A stretch of 64,000 nt of DNA from Piscicola geometra (Eukaryota; Annelida; Clitellata; Hirudinida; Piscicolidae): the NCBI GenBank assembly GCA_943735955.1, contig OX030961.1:5038420-5102419 (forward strand), read 5' to 3'. Below the pieces are notes generated by a model, which saw nothing but the letters and a program-made list of their open reading frames with translations, was not told where the DNA came from and ran no database searches. Each line of letters opens with the position of its first letter. Positions within the stretch are counted from its first letter, which is position 1. Shown here piece by piece: positions 40,246 to 52,930 of this stretch. Position numbers and translations under genes: made by a program.

Positions 40246-43200
40246 AACTAAAAGCCTTTATGCTTGGCACTCTAATGGGAACAGGCTTCGTTCCTCGTTA
40301 TATCTTACATTATAACTTTTAATGCTTTCATGCTTTGGTTCACAGAAGTTCTAAAAAAGTATCTTCAGCTGTTTTTCACAAATTATTTTTGACAGGAAAA
40401 ATAACTTTGTGTTTGTAAAGAATTAAAACTTACAAAACACATTTGTTTTCTGGCTTTTCCTCGTTACTTAAGTAATTATCTTCATACTTTCGGCTTACAG
40501 CGCTCTTATGATCTTTCCTGGAAGACATAATTTGATAAGAATTCACATGCTTATCCATGCAAATAAACCTATCGAATACATGCCCCGTTCTAAGGCACTT
40601 TTGTACTGTTAAGGCTAACTTCGTGATGAAGTGGTGGTTGATTTCATGGTTCCGAGCAGATTAGTTGCTGAAATAACCTTTATTGAGAAAATTAAAAGGT
40701 TATCAGAAACCCTTATTGCATTCATAAATATTTTAGTAGGAAAATTGACTTTGTCGAATCTCTTTAATTCTTATTTCTTATAAACATTATATAATTTTAT
40801 CAACTTTAAATGGCTTGATATTCATTTATTAAATCGACACTTTTCTTCATTCATTTTAAACTCACAAAGAATTTATTTATAAAACAAAATCAATAAAACA
40901 ATAAATATGTCATTTACTCAAAATGGGGAAAAAGTGTTGCAAATTTTGAATTCTGGGAAAAATACATGAAACATTTTGTGATAACAGTTGCTGAAATGCC
41001 CAGAGAGACAAATAATTGGCCTGCCATTTTATTTATTTATTTGCTCTCAAAAGTGTTTCTTGCAAAGTTTTTCTTGCAAAGTTTGTTCTCGCATGAGCTT
41101 GAAAATTGTAATTCTTTCAATCTTTAAAATCTAGGTTATTGGGGTCAAGATATTCGAACAACTGTTAATTGCATTTGAATTTCATTATTGCTTATACTTG
41201 GTTCGTTGAGTACAGAAAAGAATTGAGAAAAGTGTATTAGAGCATTATTCCAAGTTAACAACTGTTTCTTACAACAGAATTAACGTTTCCAGAAAAGAAA
41301 TCAGGTTTTAAGGACGTTTGTGATGACCAATTATTGATGCGCCATGGTTCGTCTCAATTACCTAATTGCTCTGTTCTTTCTTCGAAATAAATCGCCTGCT
41401 ACGAAATGAACAAAATGTTAAGAATTTGGGCTGTCTGTAATTTTGCTCCATTTATTATTCTGTGGACAGGAGCTTGTGTTATTTTTTCAGGCGTTGACCC
41501 AATTCCGAAAAATGAGTGTTGAAAAGATTTAATAAAACAATTTTATTATAATAGATTTGATTTTAAATTTTTTATATTAAATTTTTTGATTCTGGATTAA
41601 TTACACTTTGTTTAAGATGAAGCGAGGAGGTAGAGTGAATGATGAAAGATAAGACGGTAAGGTGATATGCATCCATTTGGTGAACATATCAGTTTCAGTC
41701 ATAAAATACAACTATGGCATGTCTAGTCTGAGCAGAAAAACATCACGATTTTAAACTGTGTAGCCTTCTTGTCTTCTCTGTAATCTGATAATAAATAACT
41801 TGGTGAACAATAAAATAAATATAATTTATGAATAAAAAAATTAAAATAATGAAAAGAATTCTTAAAGAAGTTATATTCACATGAGCTATTAGCAGAATTT
41901 CAAAGAAGATTATTGACTTTCAGTTTGTGTTCAAGGATCGAGTAATAAAAAAGCGTTATAAAACAATAAAGACGAGAATAAAGCCTTTAGTGGCACTAAA
42001 AAGTCAGATAATTGAAGAAATACGGCCGATAAAAAACCAACATGTTCGGTCTTAATTATCAAAGTTACTTGTTTATTGCATCTTCAGAAATGCAAGGATG
42101 TATTATGAACCCCTTTCAGGCTTTTAATCTGAAACTGCCAACTCCGAAAATCTCTCAAAAGAACTGAAAAAAACTATATTGATTAAAATAATATATTTTC
42201 AAATACAATTATTTATATATTTGTGTTTTTATCTTTTTTGTTTTCCAGTATCTCCTCATATCTTTAAAATGTAAAGTTTAAATATTCGATTTTTGTTATT
42301 TACGACTTTAAAAAAAAATTATCTTTTAAATACTGCTTCAAAACAGACAATATTCGTTTATAACTGTCAGGAAATTAAAAAGTAAAAGTTTGTTTTAAAA
42401 ATATTATTTTTAAACAGAATGTTTTTGCTCTTATCAGCGCTCCAGTTCTTATCGGAGAAATAATGATGATGTTTACACTAGAATAAACTGTAAGAAAACG
42501 ATCACTCACGCCAATATCAGAACAAATTCATGGTAATTAAATCTTTTGCGAGGTTTCCAATAAGGTCTTTTGATCCTTCTTGATCAAAATAAAAATCCCA
42601 AATCTGAAAAAAAAACTATAATGAATATTGCACCAGCACTCTTCACATATATTGAATGAGTAAAATTCAATCAAAAAGGTACAATGAAGTGGTTTTAGAG
42701 AGGTGATAAGAGATCTTTCAAATGTTCACCATAGCTTCATGAGGGGCGTGAAAGAGTCTTCAACTCTGTGTGCATACAACTTAATCTACATCAAGCACAA
42801 TCTTTCATCTTTTTGTTTATCTCAATGGTCGATTCCTTATCAACACTGCCTCTCCATCCATATATCTCCCCTTCTTTTACCCATATTTCTTTTCGTCCAT
42901 CTATCCATCTTCATCGCTTTCAATATCTCATTTTGCCATTTTATCCTTTAATTTTCGTCATTTTTTTATTTATTCGTTTCTATCACTCATTTTTACATTT
43001 TCTCAATTTTTAGTGTAACTCTTTCTTTTTTTGCACAAACTTTCCTTCTTTCTTCCGCCTTTACTCTTTTATCTCCCGTCTTTAGTCGTACCATTAATTT
43101 ATTCTCAACCTCTCACACGCTTCCTTCAATCCATCCCTCATTCACTTTCCATCCATCCATCATCTGCCTTCCCTTATCTGTTTCACGTGCACTTCCAAAC

Positions 43201-45536
43201 TCACAAACACACAACCTCACAGATACAAGCGTGCATACATCTGACCATATTCACCCAAACATCCAGTCTCCCATTCTAGAAAGACAAACTAAAGTGACGA
43301 CAGAATCGAAATTAACACAGAATTTTCGTCTGCTATCACAACAACGCACACAATGTTCATGTAACCGCTCAAATAATTATCACAAACACTCCAACGTCTG
43401 CATTCGTTTATTGAGTTATTTCCATTCTAAAAGGAAAATAACTCCTGTATTAAGCTCTATAAATTCAACATAAACCAACTTTGGTGATTATTTATGAACC
43501 GTATGTTGCATTTTCTCTTTAAAACTTGAAATAAACAATAAAAAAATTATTAAAAGCATCTCCAAAAAGTTCACAAATCCTCAAGTACCCTCGCCACCAC
43601 ACACACCTCTTGAAGGCTCATTAAAGACACACCTGTGTGAGAGCCAATAAGCCCCTGCAAAGCTGCTTTCTGTTTTTGATAATTTTTTATTTATATGATA
43701 CATTTATTAGCATCAGAATTGTTGCTGTATGATATACCATTGCATTAAATGTTTTTAATTGAAGAATATTTTTATTACTATCTTCCGTTTTTATTAAAAA
43801 AATCATTTTAGTAGTAATTTTATTTTTAGTGTTAGTACTAGTGGTATAAATAATAGCAGCAGAGCATCTGTGGTAGCAGTAATTACTAGCAGATTTACAA
43901 TTATAAGGAAGACAGGCGTAATAGAAGAATTAATCAAGCCTAATTAAGTGTACCCAGAGATGAAACTGCAAAATAAAAAGAAAAAAATATTATTTTTAAA
44001 AACTAGCAGCAAAAGAATTATGTTATAACAGATATTATTATTTATATATCGAGGTCAAGTTACTGAAGATGAAATAATTAACAAAATTATAACGCTAAAC
44101 AATTAATTTTGCGGTGTAAGTAGATTTTTAAAAACTTCTAGTTTCTGTGCTAACCTTCAAAAGAAAAGAACTAATCGCATGGAAAGACTATATGTTTTGC
44201 AGGCGGGCTGAGAAATGCGATTTTATCTGCTTTTTAAAACACAAAAACATACATATACACACACCCACAAAAACACACACCCACACATACACACATGAAC
44301 ACATGCACAAAGATTATCACCCTAATTTATCTTTGCATCATCATCACCAACATGTGTCTCACTTAAAGTGAAGCTTATTAATTTATTTTTGCTAATTTTT
44401 AAAATTATTCATCAAATTGAACTTCCATTGTGTGTTTAAAGGTAATTTTAAATTATGTTGCAGGTTTCTACAATAAGTCACAACAGCTTAAAACGATTTA
44501 TTTAAATAAATAAAAAGTTGAGTTAGTTTTGGAGTTGTATGTTGAGATCGTTATGCCGAATCTGGTTTAAAAATGAAAAACAAAATTGATGAAAACCCAA
44601 ATATAATTGAATACATTCACATGCATTTTTAATTATAAAAAAAATTTAACTTTCCAACATTCATTTTTAGAGTGCGATAGCATGGCTCGCTAAAGGCACC
44701 TCTAGATTCTTTCAGGTAAAATGGATGACATTGCTGAGTGAATTTATTGCCTTCAACACCTCATTGCCAGTGCAAGCTTCTATGCAATACTGTCTTGTGC
44801 TTCTTCTGTAAAATCGAAACTTTATAATATAATTTTCAATAGAAACATCTCATGGGATGTTCATGCATTGTTTTGAGCTTCTTCTATATGAAAAACCTAA
44901 AACTTAAAAATACAATTTATAATCCAAGCAAGTACCAATCCTTTCACAAACATTAAAAAAGTTGAAAAACTTATAATAACAGACATAATTACACTTAGAA
45001 ATACGAAAAAAATACAAACCTAAATATATATAAAAACAATAAAAACACACACACACATAATGGAAGATACAAATTAACGCATGTGTGCATGGATACAGAA
45101 ATGTGGTATATAGGCAGATGCTCCAAGCTCAGAAGTCATACAAACAAAAAACCACAAAATATTTCTAGTTTGATTAAGATTTTGTACACTACTTTTTCTA
45201 AACATCGATTGTTGCATTAGAAAATTCTTTCTTAAGTTCTTTTGGATTTAATTTATTAAAACTATATAAGGTTGTATTAACAGTATCATTAAAATGCATG
45301 GACTCTTAATATTAATACGATGGTGGTCATCGCCATCTATTTAAATTATTTAATGCCTATATCTAGGCGACAGCCTCTGAAAAATGAACTTTAAATACCT
45401 AATAATAATAATAATAAAACTAAAAGATTTGAAAATCTTTTTAAACATGAATGCCAAAAAACTCTAATATTTAAATAAAAATTCTAAGTTTTATACAAAT
45501 CGTAAATACCTCAAAGAAATCGACCAAGAACACCAG
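40246..45536. other. Intergenic, no gene recognised
   Basis: After the CFAP119-like stop the sequence is AT-rich with no convincing exon. 42700-43480 is pyrimidine-rich with many ccatcc/ttcatc words that keep short open frames. 44240-44320 is CA-rich. No protein motif, RNA gene or clean repeat array is visible. The right part would hold the promoter of the GPCR gene at 45537. Confidence 0.5.
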
Positions 45537-47153
45537 ATGGCGCTCACTCAGGCGTGGAGTGGCAGAGCACTGGGGAACTCCTCCTTCTTCTTCAACCAAT
45601 CAATGCTTCCCTACCTAGTGCAGGACCGCCAGCTGGAACGTCTCTACCCTTCCCCCAACCTCCTTGCCTTTTCTCTGCTGCTCACCATGGTGATAGTTGC
45701 CTTGGCGACCAACGCAACCTCTATAGTGGCCCACCTATCGTGGTCCAAGATGCGACAAGCGCAGAACATAATGTTGGTGAACATTTCAGTGGCTGATATG
45801 CTCTTTTGTCTAGCCTCCCTCGTGCCCGCCTTTGCCATCCACCTATTAGACACCTCTTCTGACCCCACAACGTGTCGCTTGGTGTACTACTGCTTGTTCG
45901 TGTGCTTGTACGTGTCTGTGTACTCACCTGTGCTTGCGTGTCTCTTCCGATGTCTGTCTGAGTTCATGCGCAGACACGCTTCCAAGCAGCGTCACGTGAG
46001 CAGCAGGGCGAGAGTCCTTGAAGAGAACAGTGACGTCTTTTTCAATAACTTCAAAAGTGACAATCGCCACGACAGTTTTCTGACCGCTACTTCTGCAGTC
46101 CTCTCCTGCATCGTCTTGTGGCTTGCTTTCTGCGTCGCTAACTCCAGCATCTTCCACTCCAAGGACTCCACAACGGCATCCCTTCTGGTCATCCACCAGC
46201 CCCTCCAGTGCCACCACTCTTGCTTCACCACCCTTCGACAACGCGAGGAACAACAGAGACAAAAAGAGCGAGAACTCCACTCCCCCTCTGAAGTCTTCAA
46301 ACAACACTTCAACAAGAAGATACAACAACCACAACTGCATCTGCCTCTCCACCAACAACAACAACTAGGACTTAATGACGCTCCAAACGACGACGACTCA
46401 ACAAGCGAAAACACGTCTCTGAAGCATCTCTGGCTCACTTTCCTCATCAGTGCTTTTCTGTGTCCCCTCGCCTGTGTTTTCTTTTTTTCAGGCCTGCTTC
46501 TCTTCAGCATCCACTGCACGCGAAGTCCCAACAGGGCTCCCATCTCCGAACTCAGCAACTCCGCTCGCATCACCGCTTCTCTGACCGCCTCACCAGTCTC
46601 CTACTCTCCCTTCACAGCCACCAACTCGATGCTGGCAGACTACGCAGCAGTGGTTTCTTCCCGCAAAGATGCAGTGGTCCTCCTGATGGTGATCTCCATC
46701 GTCAGGTTCCTGTGCTGGCTGCCAGTGCACGTGTGCTTCCTCATCGACATATACGCCTTCTCGACGCACTACCCAGGCAAACCTGCTTTCTTCCACCAAA
46801 GCATGGAAATCTTCGGAGCATGCTGTGCTTTGATCGCCTGCTGCGTCAACCCACTTATTTACTTCGCGTCTTCTTCAGATTTCAGACACTCCCTCGTACG
46901 CTGTAGAAGACGCTGGTGTGCACGCAAAGAGCGCAAGAACCTCTCCTTGACCGCCATCAACGCTGCCAGGATGCAGAACAGAGGACTGCCCCAGCCTGAC
47001 CTTTGCACTCCTCCCTCCACTCTCAGCCACCCTCTCAGATACTCCTCTATCCAGCACACTCCCATCTTCCCGCCCATCAAAGACACCCGTGAAAACAACG
47101 ACACCATTTTGTCGATCTTGTGCGACAGCTCCAACAAGATCAACTACAACTGA
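45537..47153 (+). CDS. Intronless rhodopsin-family GPCR, probably peptide receptor-like, 538 aa
   Basis: Seven hydrophobic helices are visible: TM1 about 43-67, TM2 77-102 (VNISVADMLF with the conserved Asp87), TM3 from Cys113, TM4 182-202, TM5 297-326, TM6 377-405 (LCWLP, the CWxP switch) and TM7 421-444 (NPLIY). An N-glycosylation site (NSS) lies near the N-terminus. Cys113 can pair with Cys225 or Cys229 in loop two. Oddities: the DRY position at the end of TM3 reads FRC (137-139), the second extracellular loop is very long (about 95 residues, Gln/Glu-rich), and the third intracellular loop is about 50 residues. Overall pattern is closest to peptide receptors of the galanin/allatostatin/somatostatin type, but the ligand cannot be named. 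It sits at the plasma membrane; coupling may differ because of FRC. Confidence 0.88.
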   Translation: MALTQAWSGRALGNSSFFFNQSMLPYLVQDRQLERLYPSPNLLAFSLLLTMVIVALATNATSIVAHLSWSKMRQAQNIMLVNISVADMLFCLASLVPAFAIHLLDTSSDPTTCRLVYYCLFVCLYVSVYSPVLACLFRCLSEFMRRHASKQRHVSSRARVLEENSDVFFNNFKSDNRHDSFLTATSAVLSCIVLWLAFCVANSSIFHSKDSTTASLLVIHQPLQCHHSCFTTLRQREEQQRQKERELHSPSEVFKQHFNKKIQQPQLHLPLHQQQQLGLNDAPNDDDSTSENTSLKHLWLTFLISAFLCPLACVFFFSGLLLFSIHCTRSPNRAPISELSNSARITASLTASPVSYSPFTATNSMLADYAAVVSSRKDAVVLLMVISIVRFLCWLPVHVCFLIDIYAFSTHYPGKPAFFHQSMEIFGACCALIACCVNPLIYFASSSDFRHSLVRCRRRWCARKERKNLSLTAINAARMQNRGLPQPDLCTPPSTLSHPLRYSSIQHTPIFPPIKDTRENNDTILSILCDSSNKINYN

Positions 47154-49580
47154 CTCTGCATTGAAAACTCCATACAATCTTTTCCCAAAAAAAACTAATT
47201 CTGATTCAATTCATCATTAAAGCCTAATGCAGGCAGGCTGCTGTTGAGGCATAAAGACTGCACTGCGAATGTCACTGATCTTATCTGTGCGTATCTAGAT
47301 GCAAATCTGAGCGATGATTTACGCTTTTTGCTGCAAATTAAAAGTTATGAATGGATGCATTATCGCATGATCATCGGCATTAAAAAACTAATTGTTTTTT
47401 ATTATAAGTTTTGTTCATAATTTTTAAATAATTACTCTTAATCTATTTTTTTTCCTTTTTCACTTAAATATCTCAACAGTCAACCTTCTAGTTCAAGATA
47501 TATTTCATTCAAAATAACTTGTTTCATTCGTTGCATGCAAAATGGCCAAGAAAGTAATGCGCTCGTTGCGTGTTTCATGTGCGTTTAATGTTACAGTTTA
47601 TGTAGTTGTTAGTGCCTCTAAACGATAGCAATGCATGCCCATCTCTTGAACATGCGATGCAGGCTTCAAGAGATTTAGCACGATTTCTTATCATTCGATA
47701 AAGTTTATTGTCCTATTGAGGTGCTATTTTAATGTTATTTCGTTTAATAGTTTTTAAATTATTATTTCGTCTTAATAGTCGTTCTAGATAAGGTAGATGA
47801 GCAATCCATTCAGATGATTTTCAATGTTTTATAGTAAGAAATATAAATAATTTAAAATCCATGATTTATTATTCTTTTTAAATGTGAGAGGTCGTATTTT
47901 ATTAGATTGCGCTCGCAACAAATCAGACTAAAGTTCCTTCAACTTTTTATTTACTTTTTAAAACATTAAAAGTTTTTTCAGATTTTTCTCACGACTTATC
48001 AAATATCAACTAACACCGACTCTCAGTTTTCTCACATGGAGACGTACTCAGAAAAACAATTAGTATCTTTTGGAACAAATACCTTTACACACTACTTCTA
48101 CAGTACTAATAACACAATTTTTTTTTAATAAAAAATATTCTCATTAAAAATATTTTTTAAATCATTCTCATCAGTCGATATCTCTTCATCTTAAACGCTC
48201 TTACATATTTTATTAAAGCCAGGCACCTGTACGGCATTAGGCAGTACTTAGAACCACATATGGCCGTTTTCTAAAGTTTATTTTTCAACCTTGACAAAAA
48301 GATTTTTATAATTTATTATTTTACGTTTTTAATGGTTAAAAAAGTGATTTACAAAAACAAAAAATAGAAAACAAGTGTTTTAAATGAGATGACGTGGGGC
48401 TCGACAAGAGATTCAAGATGTAAAACTGATGTCTCATAAAACAACTCTTTATTTAGAATTCTTCAGAGTTTCATAAAAAGAGTTTGCATCTAAAAGAATT
48501 TGTTCTATTGAATATATTATATATAATAAATATAGAATAATTTCTTTATTTTAAAACTTTAGTCAATAGCTTTTTGAAGGTTATTACCGAAGCGAGAAAA
48601 ATTTAAAACATAAATAAATAAAGATACATAACAATGATTAAATAATATTTAGGAAATAGTATGAAATAGGGCATGCAAAATCTACAAAAGAACGAAATAG
48701 CATCTTCAAACATGCAACTTCTTCGGACACTCTTAGAGTAGACTACCCTTATCTCAAGCACTTCTCTGTCTATTATTACTGTTTTTATTCTTAATAAGTT
48801 TTTAATAAAACTATTATTACTAATTATAACTTTATAATATTAGCTATAAAATTAATAATCATTTCATTTTCAAATTACTCTTTCAAAAATTGTCCTATTT
48901 TCCCACTACTATTATAGAGAATTGATTTTGTATGCCGTATAGATACTTTGAATTTTAAATCTTTCAAGTATATTAATAAAAATAAGAAGTGGTGTTTCAT
49001 TATTTTTTATATCTTTTTAATGATTAAATACATTCACCAACAAAAGATACTTTCAAGACCAAGATGATGATGATGATGCTTATTAAACTGATAGCGGTAA
49101 TTCCTCTGTAAGTATATTTCCTATAATCACATGATATGCTGATTTTTGGAAACTATTGTTGCCACGAAACGTACTGAAAGGTTAATTTCACTGAAAAGCG
49201 TTAATGCTTTTTTTCTATTGTTTTGAAAAGGAAAAAAAGATGGCGATGAAATGTAATAATTATGCACATGAATGTGGGGGATGGTGATAAAGGGTAGTAC
49301 TAATTGCAAGGACAATAAAACTGCGGGCAAGTATTAAATTCAGTTTGCAAATAAATATAGGCCTTCTTCGGATGAAAACTTTGAAATGTAATGGTTTGGA
49401 ATAGAAACTGAAATAATTATATTGAAAGCACATTTGACAAAAAAAATATTCTTACATATAGAATGTTTAAACTATTCAAAATAAATAAAAACTTTATTTC
49501 AAGCACTATTAAATTATTAAAAGTTTGAAAAGTAAATGGTTAACAATTGCATTAGTTAACAAAACTGGTTTACATTAGGT
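47154..49580. other. Intergenic, no gene recognised
   Basis: Probable GPCR 3' UTR followed by AT-rich sequence. 47520-47700 is slightly more balanced but has no open frame of note. I see no repeats or RNA genes. Confidence 0.5.
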
Positions 49581-50141
49581 ATGAGTTTTTATAAATTCAG
49601 CTCATCTCTTCATTCGTACAGCAATGCTACTACAGCAGACACTCATCCAGATAAACCAAATTCTGCCGTCATCGAATATAAAGGAAACGAATTGATTGCT
49701 GCTCAATTCCCTCACGGCAATGCAAAATACTCAATCAAGAATTACGTTCGTACGCAACCGCATGTTCTGCGAGACATCGAGTCTAATTCGTCTTCTGCAC
49801 CTTCTCGTCTCTACCAGACGCTTGTCAGTTCCTTTATATTCCATGACGGCAGAATTTGGCTTATCTGGATGAGTGTATGCTGTACGAATGAAGTCGCCTG
49901 GCATGCTGTTAAGACCAACAAACACTATAAAGTATGGATTGCTGATAATTCATTTTCTATACTTTTGGTTCCCTTACTGAGTAAGGCTTACTCAGTAAGG
50001 CTTACTGCCGTCATCTATAACCATCTGCCCTCCAATCACTTTTTTTCGAATCTTTTTGCCAAACATATAGATAAGTTGTTCCATCTTTTAGAATATGTAA
50101 AAGAACAGAACAAGCTGGAAGATTCTCAAATAAATCATTAA
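49581..50141 (+). pseudogene. Open frame in a probable transposon relic with inverted repeats
   Basis: A 186-codon frame is present, but it is chimeric. 49609-49686 recurs in inverted orientation at 49834-49893, so THPDKPNSAVIEYKG on the plus strand has a near-copy THPDKPNSAVMEYKG on the minus strand. The second half of the plus frame is therefore antisense of the first. The sense part (HPDKPNSAVIEY, then VRTQPHVLRDIE) resembles the segment before the transposase domain in MULE proteins, but this is weak. An octamer-rich direct repeat (cttactcagtaagg type) occurs at about 49976-50008. I regard this as a rearranged mobile-element fragment, not a host gene. Confidence 0.5.
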
Positions 50142-50705
50142 TAACGGCATACATTCTATAACGAAAATGAGACGAAATAGTAAAAGTGAAAGACAATAAA
50201 TATTCATAAACTGAATTTTTAATATTTGGGTTTTGCTTCAAATATTAGAAATTTGGTATTTTAAAAATATCAATATCAATAAAATAATATATTAATTTTT
50301 AAAAAGTAAAAATAAAATGGATAAAACGCAGATCATGTGCAAAAGCAAATGTGCATTTAACACATGCAGTGTGCTTTCTTTGTGGATGCGGATTGAAGGG
50401 TGGTGTTGAGAACAGAATTCTATTATTCTTTTTATTATTCTCATTATTATTATATTTATTGTTTGTCAGCTTGTCAGTGCCTTTGTCACCAGAGATCTTC
50501 AGAATGTTAGTAGTGTTGCCGTTGTCAGATATGGTTCTGTGAATATTTCTGTTGTTTATGCAGTTGTTGATGGGATACTATGGAGTGCGTACTCGGAAGC
50601 ATAGACATAGCAATATAAAAACAGCTGATGGCAATGTTTATTTATTTCTTGAATCAGCTGATTGTTGGTTTCTAACAATAACAAAAAGCGGCCATATTAA
50701 TTTAG

Positions 50706-51045
50706 ATTTCGGCAAACTATCCGAGGCGAGATATATCGTAAAATGAACAATAACTGAGGCTTCTTTTACTTCTTTTTTTACATTTTTTTAAAGTTATATG
50801 ATAGTTCACGATATATATTTCGGCAAACTATCTGAGGCGAGATATATCGTAAAATGAACAATAAATTAGGCTTCTTTACTTCTTTTACGAATAATATTTT
50901 GTGTAATTAATAATAATTTTACTCAGTAATGTCAAATCTGGTATATATTTTGGAAAACTATCTGAGGCGAGATATATCGTAAAATGAACAATAAATAAGG
51001 CTTCTTTACTTCTTTTATGAATAATTTTTTGAGTAATTAATAATA
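50706..51045 (+). repeat. Three direct copies of a roughly 75-110-bp unit
   Basis: The core aactatcngaggcgagatatatcgtaaaatgaacaataa occurs near 50715, 50826 and 50957, each followed by aggcttcttt...acttctttt. Copies two and three also share the following AT-rich stretch (gaataat...gtaattaataata). Divergence is a few per cent by eye. No coding capacity is seen. It could be an ancient tandem duplication or part of the neighbouring mobile-element cluster. Confidence 0.85.
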
Positions 51046-51710
51046 AATAATTACCGAGTCCATCATAATCCCAAAAAATAGGTGAAACCACTTTATTTAA
51101 CTGAAAAATATTATAAAAATTTAGAAATATTATGCTAAATTGTTTAATAAAAAGTTTTAGCTTTATATTTTTGGTCAGAGCAATAAAAGTCATCAGCAAA
51201 ATGTTTTACTAGTAATATTATAGAAGTCAAAAGATCTGCGTGGTTCTTAACTCTCTAAACTAAACTAATATGAAAAAAATCTTATTAATTTAAAGTATTT
51301 TCTTTTGCCTGTTAGCAACACCGTTTTATTACCATACAGCTATTTAAACATTGGAAATTTGTCTATGTCATTCGTTACGATCATTTGCATAAATTATGAG
51401 TACACCTTCCAAAGTAAACCGTTGTTGATGTGGTTGTTGGTGTGGTTATTGTTAAAGGCTTTGAAGAGAAGTTGATTGTTGTCGATAGATTGGGACAACC
51501 AACCAGTTGGTTCTGTGGCGGTTGCAAAGGTGCATGTTTTGTGAATAATCTTAAATATGCAACAATGTGTAACTCATGATGATGATAATATAAAACAATA
51601 TTCAAAACGGAATATTTTTGAAAGCTTTTAAAATTTAGTTTCTGTCTGACTTTATTGTTAATTCACTTAAATGTAAAAAAGACTTCAAACACGTTTATTA
51701 TGGATGCAAA

Positions 51711-52918
51711 TCGTCAATTTTTTGTGAAAATACAATTAAATAGACTGTTCAACAGGATTGTCCAAGTTGGCCCATCTTCACCAGTCTCCCTATCGATGAG
51801 CTTCATTGAGGCACACTGAAAGAGCCCTTTGTCACGTGCAACTATTTTCGTGAACGAACGTCTTTTTCCCATCTTTGCGGTTTTTTAATGCAGTTGAAGT
51901 TGCTGTAAAAGGTGAACACCTGGTATGGAATGGTATACGGGGCAGAAAAAATCTATACTAATTATATTGTTTTTTTTTAAATTTAAATATTTGTTTCTCT
52001 TAAATTACCACATAAAATAATATAAAATTCAAAAAAGCAAAACAGAATCATCTCTTAAAAGAAGCATTGTTGAACGAAACGAGAATGAATGGATTTGTGT
52101 TTGACTTTGAAGTTGGGCTCGGAAAGGCAGTGGACAGGTTCTACAAAACACTAAAGGGGAAAAAAAGAAAAAAGCAAACGTGGAATAGGTCTGTCTTATG
52201 ACCTGATATTCTTATCAGGGAAAAAGAAAATAAAAAAAGTCAAACAAGGCAACAGACTATACAGGCCCATAAAAGCCAGAAGGAATAATGATGAAGCTCA
52301 TTAGGGGACATAAAGTAAAAATTTCAATTCGGGACTTTGCCTCTTTCTCGAAGTTCATCGAGAGAAGAGCGGATTTGGTTGCAGGGAGAAGACAAAGAAC
52401 GAATGTTTTACGTAATAGAAAGTAGGTGTCAGTTCCAAGACGATGGGAAGAAGAGTCCAAACCCTTGCGCACTTCTCCACAAGGCCTGGCAAAAATGGAA
52501 AGCACAACCTTCATAGTGGACGCTAGGAAAGATCTGTCGCAAAGCCACCCACAGCCCAGTCTCAAAGTCAAGAACAAAAGTATTCACTCTCGTTCCGTTC
52601 AACAAACATCTAACATTTGGAAAAGACTAAAAATGCATATAATGTTTTCATACCGTCATTAGTCATGTGACTTGTGCCTTCATCAAAACGAAGTACAACG
52701 GTAGTTGCCTCACGTTGTCTCCGAACCTAGATAAGTGTACATGGTGCATTTCACCAACAATTTTAATCAACCAAAACTATTTAAATAAAATAAATCTTGT
52801 TAAGTTCAAGTTGTGCCACCCTAGCCTCATACTTGATGAAGGCGTGGATGGAGAACAGCTGGGAGATTGCTTTCTCACCAGCTTGAAGGCACCAGGTTTT
52901 CACCTTTGCCAGTAAATT
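51711..52918 (-). pseudogene. Decayed MULE (Mutator-like) transposase
   Basis: Minus-strand 52592-52433 translates to a MULE transposase core: LDFETGLWVALRQIFPSVHY, then GCAFHFCQALWRSAQGFGLF. The DFE, GC.FHF.QALWR and Q.GL positions are those of the MULE DDE domain. A stop follows, and after a frame change the minus strand resumes with SSLDELRERGKVP (about 52370-52290), which fits the region after the domain. Other open pieces on the same strand (52918-52800, and 51869-51711 starting MGKRRSFTKI) may belong to the same element but I do not recognise them. Several stops and frame changes show it is inactive. Confidence 0.6.
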
Positions 52919-52930
52919 CAACTGCATAGT

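Noticed and set aside
45924..46573. Long minus-strand frames (146 and 193 codons)
   Set aside because: Shadows of the GPCR coding sequence on the plus strand, which has seven helices and canonical motifs.
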